A DNA stretch of 42,457 nucleotides, from NCBI GenBank assembly GCA_016721945.1, contig JADKHC010000044.1:1-42457 (forward strand). Direction: 5' to 3'. This DNA is from Verrucomicrobiota bacterium. Its GTDB lineage: Bacteria > Verrucomicrobiota > Verrucomicrobiia > Opitutales > Opitutaceae. The notes beneath the pieces were generated by a model. The model was given only the letters and a program-made list of their open reading frames with translations. It had not been told where the DNA came from and did not search any database. How positions within the stretch are numbered: position 1 is the stretch's first letter; the number at the start of each line of letters is the position of its first letter. Below are positions 8,293 through 16,106 of the stretch, one piece after another. Made by a program: the position numbers and the translations under genes.

Positions 8293-8540
8293 ATCAAAAG
8301 CATAGCTTATAGTATGCCACTCAATTAATAGATACTTAAGATGCTATTATATAGCTATTTATGATTTTATGCACCGAACGATGTTCGTGGAAAATATGAA
8401 ATAGCGTAAAGAAAACCGACACTGCAAACGAACCCACCGCCTCAAACCATTAATCACCCCCAAAGAAACATAAACAGCGAAACGATAAACAGGACTAAAC
8501 AACGCACAATCTTCGACCCGTCCTATGGCGTCCTGCGGTA
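8293..8540. other. A/T-rich intergenic region
   Basis: It contains a very A/T-rich stretch around 8320-8370 upstream of the VPDSG-like gene (read on the - strand), where its promoter probably lies; no clear -35/-10 pair was assigned. No gene was seen. Confidence 0.3.
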
Positions 8541-11500
8541 TTAGTCCTTCGGCTTGCAGCAAAACCGGGTTCGCGCAAACGCGAGCACGGCGAGGGCAAG
8601 CATCAGGGGCAGGCTGGGAGCACCGCCGCCGCCACTGCCACTCGAAGCGGGCGTGACCGGGAGTCCGCCCGAGGAGGAACTGCTCGAACTGGAACTCGAA
8701 GAAGAGGAAGAGCTAGAGCTGCTCGAGGAGGATGAGCTCGATGAACTGGAGGACGAACTGCTCGAGGACGAGGAGGAGCTGGAACTGCTCGAAGAACTGG
8801 CAGGGCCTTCGAGCGCGACGACAGCGTTGCCACTCTGGGTGGAGCCGACTGAGTTGGTGACGATGACGTAGTAAGTACCAACGTTGGCCGAACCCATGAC
8901 CTGAACCAAATAGGTCGCCTGTGTGGCACCGGGGATGAGGGCGGCGTTCTTGTACCATTGGTATTGGAGCGTTCCATTGGTTGCGGTGACAGACAAACTG
9001 AAGCTGCCTCCGAGGGCGACGGTGGTGGATGCGACAGGCTGAACCGAGATGGCGGGCTTGGAAAGGCTGCCACCACTGCTGCTGGACGAGGAGGAACTAC
9101 TACTGGAGGAGGAACTGCTCGAACTGGAGCTCGAAGAAGAGGAAGAGCTGGAGCTGCTGGACGAGGAACTGGAACTGCTCGAAGAAGCGCTCAACTGGAC
9201 GACGGCGGCACTGCTCGTGACAGAACCGGCGGAGTTGGAAACGACGACGGTGTAGGTGCCGGTGTTCGAGGCGCTCAGGCTGTTGATCACATAGGATGTG
9301 CTCGTGGCGTTAGCGACGTTTTGCGTGCCGAGCTTCCACTGGTACTGGGGACTGGTTCCTGTTGCGACCACCGAGAGGGTGACCTTGGTGCCAGCGGCCT
9401 GTGTCGTTTGGGCGACCGGTTGCGTAGTGATCTTCGGAGCAACAACCATGCTGCCCGAGCTACTGGAGCTGGAGGAAGACGACGAGCTGGAGCTGCTTGA
9501 AGAGGACGGCGCACTCGGGGTCAGCTCGATCCAATTGTAATCGAATCCAGCAGTGTTACAGTCGAGTTGTAGCTGGTCGGTGCCGGCAGAAAGAGTGACA
9601 TCGCTCGCTTCAATTGTCGTGTACGAGTCCCAGTCTCCGGTCGAGAGCACCGCGAGCGGGCCAGCCACCACAGCTCCCTTCCAGCGTAGCGAAACCGCGT
9701 TGGTGGCGGTGCCAGCCGTGCCGTTGGCCACCCGCAGGCGGACGGTGTAGCGCGCCGTCGCGGGAACCGTGAGCGTGTAGGACAACCACTCGCCGGCCTC
9801 GATGTAGCCGATCGCCTGCGCAGGCGCGTCGGTCCCGAGGTCCAGTTCCACGATGTCGACCTCGTGCGCGCTGCCGCCGGCCCGCACCTGCGAAAAGCCT
9901 TGGCGGCCGTCAACATCGTGATACGCGACGCCCTCGCCGCCTTCGTCGTACTCCTCCGCCTCGACCCGCACACCAGCGGCGCTGGCAACCGGGATCGGAC
10001 GTACAACCACTGCGCAACGCACGACCGCGCGACCACCGCGACCATCCTCAAGCGCAACGTGGAACACGTCAGCACCAACGTAGCCCGCATCCGGTTCGTA
10101 CCACACCACGCCATCGGCATCAAAGTTCACGCTGCCATGGTTGGCGGACTGGGCGATGCTCCACTCCAGTGGATCGCCGTCCGGATCGGAACCGGCAAGC
10201 GCCACGCCGAGCTCACGACCTGCGAAGCAGCGCCAATCCCGAACCGCCGGTCCAGTGATCGTCGGTGGACGGTTTGGATTGGAGCCCGAAGCCTCCACCA
10301 AAACGGAGGTTTTCAGGACCTGCACGAAATTCGCGACGGGGCGGACTGTTACCGTGTAGAGTCCGGGCGAGGCATAGGTATGAGACGCCACGGGCTGTCC
10401 ACCGGTGAGCGTTACCACCGGCGAGCCATCGCCAAAATCGAACGTGCGCTCTTCGCTTCCGAAGACAAAAGCATGGTGTCGGATCGTCACCTCTGAACCC
10501 GGGGTGATCCCACGCACCGGATACTGATAGACGAAGCCGGGGATGGGCAATTGATCCACCTTATTGCGCTCGAAGGCGCGCACCTGAGTGAACCCGCGCT
10601 CCTCGCTTCCATCGTCGAAGAAGAGGCGCAATTCCTCGGCGTAGGAACCGGGCTCGTCAATGGTGAGCTCCGCGGTGGAGCTGTTGACCACCGTGCCGTC
10701 ATGCAGAACCCATCGATAGCTGGTGATCTGGCGGCCCGGGCGCGCGAGGGAGCGCCGACCATCGAGGGTGAGCGTATCGCCAGCCCACATGAACTGGTAT
10801 CCGCCGCCCACCGCGATGCCGGCGTCGGGATAATCACGCAGATAGGCGTCGGCGGCGAAGGGATAGGTGCCGGGCTCGTCGCCATTCCAGCTCAGATCGT
10901 AGTGGCAATGCGGATCAGCATTGCTGTTGCCACGGTTGCCCGTGAGGCCGAGCACCTGCCCAGCCACGGCCTGCGCACCCGCCGACACGACGATATTGGC
11001 CTGGTTCATATGGGCCATCCAGAAGAACGTGCCATCGGCGCTGCGGGTCTGGACGCCGGTGCCGTCGGTGGTGATCGCGCCTGCTTCCGGCGCGAGCACT
11101 GGCAACCGATCCGGCACCGCGCCGAAATCTTCGCCCTTGTGATAGTAGGTCGTGGAGGCGTTCTGCGGTACCATGCCCAGCCAGGTGTTGTAGTAGGTCG
11201 TCGCACCCCAGCGGTACTCGCCGATCGGGAAACGTACGGTCGTCGGCCCCCATGTCTCGCCGATGCGGGTGAAACGCAGGCGTATCCGCTTGGGGATGTT
11301 AATCGGGTAGACATCGTCGGTGCCGAGCCATTCCTTCGTGCCATCGAGGTAGAGGCGCAGGCCAGCGGCCTCGATCGGGTACTGGAACGGGCGTGCGATC
11401 ACCTCGACCTCCTGCCCATCGATCTCGAGCCGCACCCGCACCGCGTAGTTCATACGTTTGTCGAGCGAAGTCGTGGGAAACGGCATGGTGTCGTACGCGA

Positions 11501-11720
11501 TCGCCGGGTTCCCATCCTGATCGTTGAGAATGCGAAACGTATGCGCCACACCGGCGCGGAACGCCGCGACCGTTTCGCCCGGATCGAGGTCAACCGTCGT
11601 GGGCCAACGCAAAGGTGCCTCCCCGCGAAGCGGGAGACTCGCGCCGAGTGTGAGGAACACCAGCGTGGCAAACAGGGCCGGCCGCGTTAGGAGCAGAGCA
11701 AGGGAAAGAGAGGAGCGCAT
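8541..11720 (-). CDS. Exported M23 peptidase / PKD / CBM6 / Ig multidomain protein with poly-Ser linkers and Gly-rich C-terminal anchor
   Basis: A 1059-residue cell-surface protein; positions are approximate. 1-33: signal peptide (ATLVFLTLGASLPLRGEA). ~190-280: M23 (LytM) metallopeptidase-like domain with HKGEDFG and DPHCHYDLS, matching the HxxxD and HxH zinc motifs. ~395-475: PKD domain with RTFDFGDGSPVV. ~485-575: cadherin/Ig-like domain with SDPDGDPLEWSI. ~580-730: CBM6-type carbohydrate-binding module (VRVEAEEYDEGGEGVAYHDV to FDYNWIELTPS). Then Ser tract 1, Ig-like domain 1 (ITTQPVAQTTQAAGTKVTLS), Ser tract 2, Ig-like domain 2 (ISVQPVASTTVALGGSF), and Ser tract 3. The end is SSGSGGGGAPS, a hydrophobic stretch LPLMLALAVLAF and the tail ARTRFCCKPKD. 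The Ser tracts use both AGY and TCN codons. Likely substrate: peptidoglycan or a peptide in a polysaccharide-bound setting; unproven. Confidence 0.85.
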   Translation of the reverse strand: MRSSLSLALLLTRPALFATLVFLTLGASLPLRGEAPLRWPTTVDLDPGETVAAFRAGVAHTFRILNDQDGNPAIAYDTMPFPTTSLDKRMNYAVRVRLEIDGQEVEVIARPFQYPIEAAGLRLYLDGTKEWLGTDDVYPINIPKRIRLRFTRIGETWGPTTVRFPIGEYRWGATTYYNTWLGMVPQNASTTYYHKGEDFGAVPDRLPVLAPEAGAITTDGTGVQTRSADGTFFWMAHMNQANIVVSAGAQAVAGQVLGLTGNRGNSNADPHCHYDLSWNGDEPGTYPFAADAYLRDYPDAGIAVGGGYQFMWAGDTLTLDGRRSLARPGRQITSYRWVLHDGTVVNSSTAELTIDEPGSYAEELRLFFDDGSEERGFTQVRAFERNKVDQLPIPGFVYQYPVRGITPGSEVTIRHHAFVFGSEERTFDFGDGSPVVTLTGGQPVASHTYASPGLYTVTVRPVANFVQVLKTSVLVEASGSNPNRPPTITGPAVRDWRCFAGRELGVALAGSDPDGDPLEWSIAQSANHGSVNFDADGVVWYEPDAGYVGADVFHVALEDGRGGRAVVRCAVVVRPIPVASAAGVRVEAEEYDEGGEGVAYHDVDGRQGFSQVRAGGSAHEVDIVELDLGTDAPAQAIGYIEAGEWLSYTLTVPATARYTVRLRVANGTAGTATNAVSLRWKGAVVAGPLAVLSTGDWDSYTTIEASDVTLSAGTDQLQLDCNTAGFDYNWIELTPSAPSSSSSSSSSSSSSSSSSGSMVVAPKITTQPVAQTTQAAGTKVTLSVVATGTSPQYQWKLGTQNVANATSTSYVINSLSASNTGTYTVVVSNSAGSVTSSAAVVQLSASSSSSSSSSSSSSSSSSSSSSSSSSSSSSSSSSSSSSGGSLSKPAISVQPVASTTVALGGSFSLSVTATNGTLQYQWYKNAALIPGATQATYLVQVMGSANVGTYYVIVTNSVGSTQSGNAVVALEGPASSSSSSSSSSSSSSSSSSSSSSSSSSSSSSSSSSSSSSSSSSSGGLPVTPASSGSGGGGAPSLPLMLALAVLAFARTRFCCKPKD

Positions 11721-12021
11721 GACGAAGGTTGTGAGCCGTCACCCGAGCCGGGCGCCGACACAATTTTCCGACGATGCAGCCGCGCCCGAGTGAGTCCAGC
11801 CGGTGAAGGCTCGCGGTCGGGTTTCACACTTCATTAGCAGGTATCGTTCTCGACCGGTCCCTGCTTCGTTTTCCTCAATTCACTCAACCTGCCCGTCCTT
11901 CCGATCATCCTCAACAAGCCCAATTTTGACCGCCCAAACCAAATGTCGTAGCCCTGCAACGACAGCACCGCTCATGCTGCGGGCTGCTGGATTCTGTGCA
12001 ATATCCGCCAGCTATAACCAA
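11721..12021. other. Divergent intergenic region, nothing assigned
   Basis: About 300 bases between two divergent genes that must hold both promoters. A + strand frame is open from 11803 into the membrane-protein gene, but its extra N-terminus is low-complexity with no domain, so the start at 12022 is preferred. No repeat or hairpin stands out. Confidence 0.3.
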
Positions 12022-12453
12022 ATGAAAAACCGTCTCTTCACCTGTGTCAGCCTGCTGACCGGCCTCCTCTACCTTTGGCTGTTCTACCAGCTGCTTTTCA
12101 CGCCAGCCGAGATGCTCAAGGGTTTCGGCCTCGCCGCCGAACCACATGCCATCTACCTCGCGAAACGAATCTCCGTCCTGATGCTAGGTTTCGCGGTCCT
12201 GCTTCTGCTCGGGTCACGGCTCAAGCCTTCCGCCGCAAGGGCGGTCATCGCCGTAGCCGTCGCCACCAACATGGCAGGCTTCGCCCTCAACAGTTTTTGG
12301 GGAGCCGCAAACGGTATCCTGACCGATCCCGCAATCCCCCTGATCGGAGGAATTGAGTCCGTCATCGCCGTTTCATACGGACTATTCGCCATCGCCGATT
12401 TCCGCGCGTCGCGCCTCGTTTCTCACCCTGCACATTCCGGCCCGATGGTATAA
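12022..12453 (+). CDS. Small four-helix membrane protein of unknown function
   Basis: A 143-residue protein with four hydrophobic helices (about residues 5-25, 47-65, 72-92 and 105-125), e.g. CVSLLTGLLYLWLFYQLLF and ISVLMLGFAVLLLLG. It starts at the ATG 12022-12024 (MKNRLFTCVS), where the first helix begins. The pattern of a short N-terminal helix, a FTPAEMLKGFGL loop and a C-terminal GGIESVIAVSYGLFAIADF segment is typical of small conserved DoxX/DUF-type membrane proteins, but the family cannot be named safely. It stands alone; a REP-family insertion follows about 55 bases downstream. Confidence 0.65.
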   Translation: MKNRLFTCVSLLTGLLYLWLFYQLLFTPAEMLKGFGLAAEPHAIYLAKRISVLMLGFAVLLLLGSRLKPSAARAVIAVAVATNMAGFALNSFWGAANGILTDPAIPLIGGIESVIAVSYGLFAIADFRASRLVSHPAHSGPMV

Positions 12454-12510
12454 TCCCGAGCAGCCCTCCACGGACCTGAGCAGTTTCAGAAATATTGTAG
12501 CCGTTCCGAA

Positions 12511-12638
12511 TAGTAGAGACGGCCTGCCAGGCCGTCCGTAAACGCTGCTCCCGAACGGCTCACGCCAAACACGGACAGCCCGGCCCGTTCGATAAACTCT
12601 GGGTCCTAAGCGAGTCGAAGGACGGTCCATCCCTACCC
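12511..12638. repeat. REP pair, family 1 (copy b) carrying a nested palindrome
   Basis: Same layout as 6203-6289: AGTAGAGACGGCCTGCCAGG with CCGTCC, a spacer containing the shared CCAAACACGGACAGCCCGG, and the right end CGGTCCATCCCTACCC. Between the last two blocks a ~37-base palindrome (about 12585-12621, TTCGATAAACTC...GCGAGTCGAA) interrupts the second REP, which is uninterrupted in copy a. Upstream, 12489-12510 (TCAGAAATATTGTAGCCGTT) matches 27687-27708. Confidence 0.75.
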
Positions 12639-12721
12639 TTCAAACACCGCCAACTCGCGGACGCCGCGTACAAACGTCCGGCGGCTTTTTACCGATTTAA
12701 ACTTGATCGGTTCAGCCCCGC

Positions 12722-13252
12722 CTACTCCTGACCAGCCTCCCAAATCCAGGGCCATTCTTCGGCTCGTGCAACCAACCCCTGACGCACCGGATTCATGCGG
12801 ATGTAGTGAACCTTTTCATCAAGGCTCTCCGCCTTTCTCAATCGGTGGTCGAAAAAACCACGCTGCCAAACGATGCCCAACTGCCGCCTTGAATACTCCT
12901 TCCACTTAGCGACCACCGCCTTCATTGAACTTTCCGGTGGAAACGAAAGCAATGCATGCAAGTGATCAGGCATGAGCAGAAACAGATGCGCATACCAATC
13001 GCCACGTTCCTGCCGAAAACGTACCGACTTGATCAAAGCCTGCGCAAGCTCCGGACGGCAAAGCTGATTCACTCCCCGCTGCTGGCAGCAAATCGTGATG
13101 AAAACAACTCTCCCGGCTTCACCCAGGCCGGCGTCTCGTGCGGCAAAACTTTGCGCTTCGGTAATTCCACCTACCCAAGGCTTATCGACAACCTCACAGG
13201 CACAAGCCCAAAGGTAGGGACGACCTGCCAGGTCGTCCGCGTTTTCTGACAT
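12722..13252 (-). CDS. REP-associated tyrosine transposase (RAYT, Y1_Tnp family)
   Basis: A single-strand DNA nuclease/transposase of the IS200-like Y1 family that is thought to mobilise REP palindromes. Residues ~50-60 (RVVFITICCQQRG) begin the Y1 fold. The HuH metal motif is MPDHLHALLSF (H-L-H). WQRGFFDHRLRKAESLDEK and VHYIRMNPVRQGLVARAEEW, with the conserved tyrosine and NPVR, are standard RAYT landmarks; WPW follows near the end. The 176-residue size is normal. The first ATG (13250-13252) lies inside a REP, so the first ~12 residues (MSENADDLAGRPY) are repeat-encoded and the true start could be internal. It is flanked on both sides by family 1 REPs, which are its presumed substrates. Confidence 0.9.
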   Translation of the reverse strand: MSENADDLAGRPYLWACACEVVDKPWVGGITEAQSFAARDAGLGEAGRVVFITICCQQRGVNQLCRPELAQALIKSVRFRQERGDWYAHLFLLMPDHLHALLSFPPESSMKAVVAKWKEYSRRQLGIVWQRGFFDHRLRKAESLDEKVHYIRMNPVRQGLVARAEEWPWIWEAGQE

Positions 13253-13332
13253 ATTAGGTCGGGACGGACCACCGGGCCGTCCGGGGTTTCGATCGTCGCC
13301 ATTCGGACGGCCAAGGCTGGCCGTCCCTACCC
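13212..13332. repeat. REP cluster, family 1 (copy c), at the 5' end of the RAYT gene
   Basis: Contains GGTAGGGACGACCTGCCAGG/TCGTCC, then GGACGGACCACCGGGCCGTCC, then GGACGGCCAAGGCTGGCCGTCC followed by CTACCC: three stems in tandem. It overlaps the first codons of the RAYT reading frame. Compare 6203-6289 and 12511-12638. Confidence 0.8.
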
Positions 13333-13340
13333 GTCCACGC

Positions 13341-13583
13341 TTAAAACCGGAGATTCTTCACCTCGATCAACCCGTCCAGCATCAGAATGACCGATTGCAC
13401 CATCGGGCAAGGCGGACACGAAAACCGCACGCGATCACGGACGTAGGCGACGTCCTCCACCGGCAACTTCTTCATCTCGCCGTTGATTTCCTGCAGCAGC
13501 GCCTCATCGCGCATATCCTGCGGGCCCGCCGCCAATCGGCGCAGTGCCGCGCGAACGCGAGGAGTGAGTGAAGGATGATTCAT
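13341..13583 (-). CDS. Small conserved-looking protein with CPPCP motif
   Basis: An 80-residue protein starting at the ATG 13581-13583 (MNHPSLTPRVRAALRRLAAG). It has two helical halves separated by the line EINGEMKKLPVEDVAYVRDR, then RFSCPPCPMVQSVILMLDGL. The CPPC pair could bind metal or form a disulfide. The 157-residue longer frame starts inside repeat-like DNA and is less likely. No family recognised. It lies alone between two repeat clusters. Confidence 0.5.
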   Translation of the reverse strand: MNHPSLTPRVRAALRRLAAGPQDMRDEALLQEINGEMKKLPVEDVAYVRDRVRFSCPPCPMVQSVILMLDGLIEVKNLRF

Positions 13584-13715
13584 GATGAGTAAGGAGGCGG
13601 ACAACCTGCACACCTCCCCGCAAATTTCCAGCCCCGATACAACGAAGGAGGAACCATCGTGCCGACACAAATAACCCCGCCCGAAGAACCGCAAAGAGCC
13701 TGAAACGAACTCCTG

Positions 13716-13812
13716 AGTTTTTATCGCAGAAGCACGAAAGTGCGGAAACACGGAAACCGATTCGGCGCTTTCGCCTTTCCGCGCTTCAGCGATTCCTCCG
13801 GTCGATCTTAAC
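13716..13812. repeat. Imperfect inverted repeat (CGGAAACACGGAAA type)
   Basis: One arm contains TGCGGAAACACGGAAACC; the other contains GCCTTTCCGCGCTTCAGCG. It belongs to the class of degenerate intergenic repeats common in environmental genomes. Arms are imperfect, so boundaries are approximate. Confidence 0.5.
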
Positions 13813-13823
13813 AACCCATTTTG

Positions 13824-13964
13824 AACCGCAGAGTTCGCCGAGGACGCAGAGGCTCGATCCGAGATTAGAATCTTTGCGCACCTTGGCGGCCTTCGTGTTC
13901 AAATCTCCGAACCGCTCCCCACCTCTCCTCCTTTTACTCCGCGTTCTCCGCGCCCTCTGCGGTT
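13824..13964. repeat. Inverted repeat, ACCGCAGAG family (copy 1)
   Basis: Left arm AACCGCAGAGTTCGCCGAGG (13824-) and right arm CGCGCCCTCTGCGGTT (ending 13964) are complementary at their ends. An inner pair is TTTGCGCACCTTGGCGGCC. A related, more decayed copy lies at 15790-16042. Confidence 0.7.
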
Positions 13965-13989
13965 ACAACCCAGGACCGCCGTTTGACGA

Positions 13990-14553
13990 ATGCGTTGGTC
14001 TGACCATCGTGCGCCCATGCCTTTGCTGACCATAGTCCCGCCGATGCCTGGCGCCGAGCGCCGCTTCAAACCCTTTGTCGATTTCGTGCACGGTGCCGGC
14101 TGGGAGACCGAATTTGTCCGGCTGGAGTGGAACGGTGACCAGCCGAACTTCGACTCGACCGCGCTCTTCGCCCAGGTCGACCTCCAGACGGCGGGCAAGA
14201 TCGTGATGGGCTACTCTCTCGGCGCGCTCTACGCACATTTGGGCGCGCTTCGGGCCCGCCACCTCATCCTGGGATCGATCTCGCCGTTCTTCTTGGAGGA
14301 TGACGACGAGCCGCAACGCTGGATGATCTCCTACCGCGCCGGCAACGCGCACACGCCGACCGACATCCTCGTGGGCGCCAAGGAGGACGATCAGATGCAC
14401 CGTCGCGCGACAGCCGTGCGCGACTTCTACCGCCATCACACCTACACGGACGTCCCCAGCGCGGAGCACGAACTCTGGCACCCCAATTACCTGCAAGCCA
14501 TCGCGACAGCCCTGGACCGACTCAAGGCCCGGCCAGCCAAACCAGCTGCCTGA
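13990..14553 (+). CDS. Small alpha/beta-hydrolase-like protein
   Basis: 187 residues from the ATG at 13990, or 178 from the ATG at 14017 (MPLLTIVPPMPGAE), which fits the first beta strand better. The nucleophile elbow is IVMGYSLGALYAHLGAL (G-Y-S-L-G, serine near residue 76). Candidate acid: the Asp in DILVGAKEDDQ. Candidate base: the His in ELWHPNYLQ near the C-terminus. The domain is small for an esterase and lacks a lid. Substrate unknown. The TGA stop merges with the first bases of the repeat element at 14550. Confidence 0.65.
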   Translation: MRWSDHRAPMPLLTIVPPMPGAERRFKPFVDFVHGAGWETEFVRLEWNGDQPNFDSTALFAQVDLQTAGKIVMGYSLGALYAHLGALRARHLILGSISPFFLEDDDEPQRWMISYRAGNAHTPTDILVGAKEDDQMHRRATAVRDFYRHHTYTDVPSAEHELWHPNYLQAIATALDRLKARPAKPAA

Positions 14554-14701
14554 GCCATAACGATGCAGCTGGCGAAAATTCACCTCCGAATGAGCAGAGA
14601 TTGAGGTGGAGCGCGTTGACCTCAACGCGCTTGGCAACGTCGCTCCCAAACCAGCGCATTGGGGTCAATGCGCTCCACCTCTACTGCATCGTTCCGGCTC
14701 A
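14550..14701. repeat. Composite inverted-repeat element (REP family 2, copy 2)
   Basis: Outer arms GAGCCATAACGATGCAG (14552-) and CTGCATCGTTCCGGCTC (ending 14700) pair. Inner stems are AGCGCGTTGA/TCAACGCGCT (14610-14631) and AGCGCATTGGGGTCAATGCGCT (14653-14674), flanked by GAGGTGG and CCACCTC. Same architecture as 3143-3300. The left tip overlaps the TGA stop of the hydrolase gene. Confidence 0.8.
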
Positions 14702-14804
14702 GCCAAAGACGAGGATGGTTAATTGAACAACCACTGACTGGCCAGCCGTAACGGATCCGGCTTCAATGCTAACGATTGAAATGTCTAGTCCATCGTCCCT
14801 CTCC

Positions 14805-15596
14805 TTACATCTCGGTCCTGACTTCGTGGAAAAATGCGTCGAGGTCTCGGGCGTCACCCTGCCCTTCAGGCATCGCGTTGGCCACGTCTGGCAGACGTGC
14901 GAGTTCGGCGTCGATGAATCGGTTGATGATCGGCACGGCTTTACCTTCGTCGATTTCCTCGGCGGCTTTCTTGCGCGCCACCAGTGCATCGATCTCGCCC
15001 CGCAAATCGGCGGAGATGTTCGCGGCATCAAGAGCATCCATGAACGGCATAGGCGGCGGGCCTGCCTTCGGGTCGCGTTCAATCCAGCGGCAGCAGAAAA
15101 GCGGTCGAGTGATGTAGAGATACTTTTTCAACTTCACACTGTGTGACGCGCCATCGCGCATGTGCTCACGATAGTTGTGCCGCGCCATGGAGAGATAATG
15201 ATGCATCGCAGCCTTCGGCGAAAAGAACGGCACGATGAGTTCCCTCACTCGGCTCCAGATCGGCGATTCGTGATAAACGATCGGCGACTTCATCCATTCG
15301 AAGCAGACCGGATTCGATTTCGTCACCAGGCCGAAAAACTTCCTCAGATCCCAGCCCGAGAAATCCAACAACGGATCAGGCGAAACCACGTCGCAGTTCT
15401 CAATCACATCGCGACGAGGGAAAACAGTGAGGTAGTCCTTCAGCGCGGAAAGATAAATGAAGCGCACGTCGAAGTCGCTGTCGGTCGATTCGAAGCCCCA
15501 CGCGCGGCTGCCGCTTTCGACGGCGAACCAGATTTTCACCGCCCGGTCTTTTTCAATTTGTGCCAGAGTAGGTTTGATATGTGCGACGACAGACAT
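14805..15596 (-). CDS. Predicted nucleotidyltransferase (RlaP/YcgL-like)
   Basis: 263 residues from the ATG 15594-15596 (MSVVAHIKPTLAQIE); an upstream frame extension runs through repeat DNA and is rejected. The nucleotidyltransferase core is WFAVESGSRAWGFESTDSDF followed by DVRFIY: the GS motif plus D-x-D metal ligands. FEWMKSPIVY and a C-terminal helical part follow. This is the layout of the DNA polymerase beta superfamily PF10127 group (RlaP), which in phage T4-like contexts modifies or repairs RNA; the role in bacteria is not established. No partner gene is adjacent. Upstream lies a short direct repeat. Confidence 0.8.
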   Translation of the reverse strand: MSVVAHIKPTLAQIEKDRAVKIWFAVESGSRAWGFESTDSDFDVRFIYLSALKDYLTVFPRRDVIENCDVVSPDPLLDFSGWDLRKFFGLVTKSNPVCFEWMKSPIVYHESPIWSRVRELIVPFFSPKAAMHHYLSMARHNYREHMRDGASHSVKLKKYLYITRPLFCCRWIERDPKAGPPPMPFMDALDAANISADLRGEIDALVARKKAAEEIDEGKAVPIINRFIDAELARLPDVANAMPEGQGDARDLDAFFHEVRTEM

Positions 15597-15647
15597 GGGG
15601 GTGCCATCCTGCCGATCCACCTGCTCGTGGCAATGTTTTCTATGAGC

Positions 15648-15706
15648 CACGCCAACGGGGTCAAGCAACGCCAACGGCCACGCCAACGGGGTCAGGCTTT
15701 GTAGTT
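15648..15706. repeat. Direct repeat CACGCCAACGGGGTCA
   Basis: Two identical 16-base copies (15648-15663 and 15679-15694) flank a partial third (AACGCCAACGGCCACG), followed by GGCTTTGTAGTTTTTGGC. Sequence of this type (GCCAACGGGGTCAGG) often accompanies IS200/RAYT-like elements in environmental bacteria, so this may be an orphan end of such an element. Confidence 0.5.
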
Positions 15707-15789
15707 TTTGGCAGATAGTTGGTAGTTCGCTTGTGGCTTTAAAAGGGAGTCGGGCTTTAACAATTGTAGTCGCTAGTTTTATGTGACCA

Positions 15790-16042
15790 CGCAGGGCTGA
15801 GCCGCAAGGCCAAGGCTACTAAAACCACGTCCAAGGTCTAAACGATCTGCACACGCAGAGTCCGCCAAGGTCTGTTTCCATTCTGGCACGCAACAAGATG
15901 CGCCATCACGGGTTTCTTCTTTGCGTTCCTTGGCGGACTTCGTGTTAAGAAAATCCGCTCCTACATCTCTGTGCTCTCCGCGCCCTCGGCGGTTCAAATT
16001 CAGAAAGATTAACCGCAGAGTACACCGAGCACGCAGAGTTCG
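15790..16042. repeat. Decayed repeat cluster, ACCGCAGAG family (copy 2)
   Basis: Fragments CACGCAGAGTCCGCCAAGG, TTTGCGTTCCTTGGCGGACTT, CTCTCCGCGCCCTCGGCGG and TTAACCGCAGAGTACACCGA occur in alternating orientation between two genes. They resemble 13824-13964 but have been rearranged. With the direct repeat at 15648 they fill the 510-base gap between the nucleotidyltransferase and the ABC-F gene. Confidence 0.6.
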
Positions 16043-16106
16043 ATCATCTGCGCTTATCAGCCGAACTTGGCGTTGCGCGCGAACAACCCGGCTTCACACT
16101 GAGGGC

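Noticed and set aside
8670..8800. Possible CRISPR or tandem-repeat array at the repetitive GAGGAGCTGGAACTGCTCG-like DNA
   Set aside because: No constant repeat length or spacers; it is poly-Ser coding sequence with varied codons.
8554..9255. + strand open frames rich in Glu and Leu (e.g. EELLELELEEEEELELLEED)
   Set aside because: They are the antisense reading of the poly-Ser tracts; no start, domain or conservation-like pattern.
10551..11690. Long + strand open frame (379 codons) opposite the M23 protein
   Set aside because: Antisense shadow; the - strand has signal peptide, M23, PKD and CBM6 motifs.
15600..16100. Possible RNA gene in the long gap before the ABC-F gene
   Set aside because: The structure is explained by rearranged ACCGCAGAG-type repeats and the CACGCCAACGGGGTCA direct repeat.
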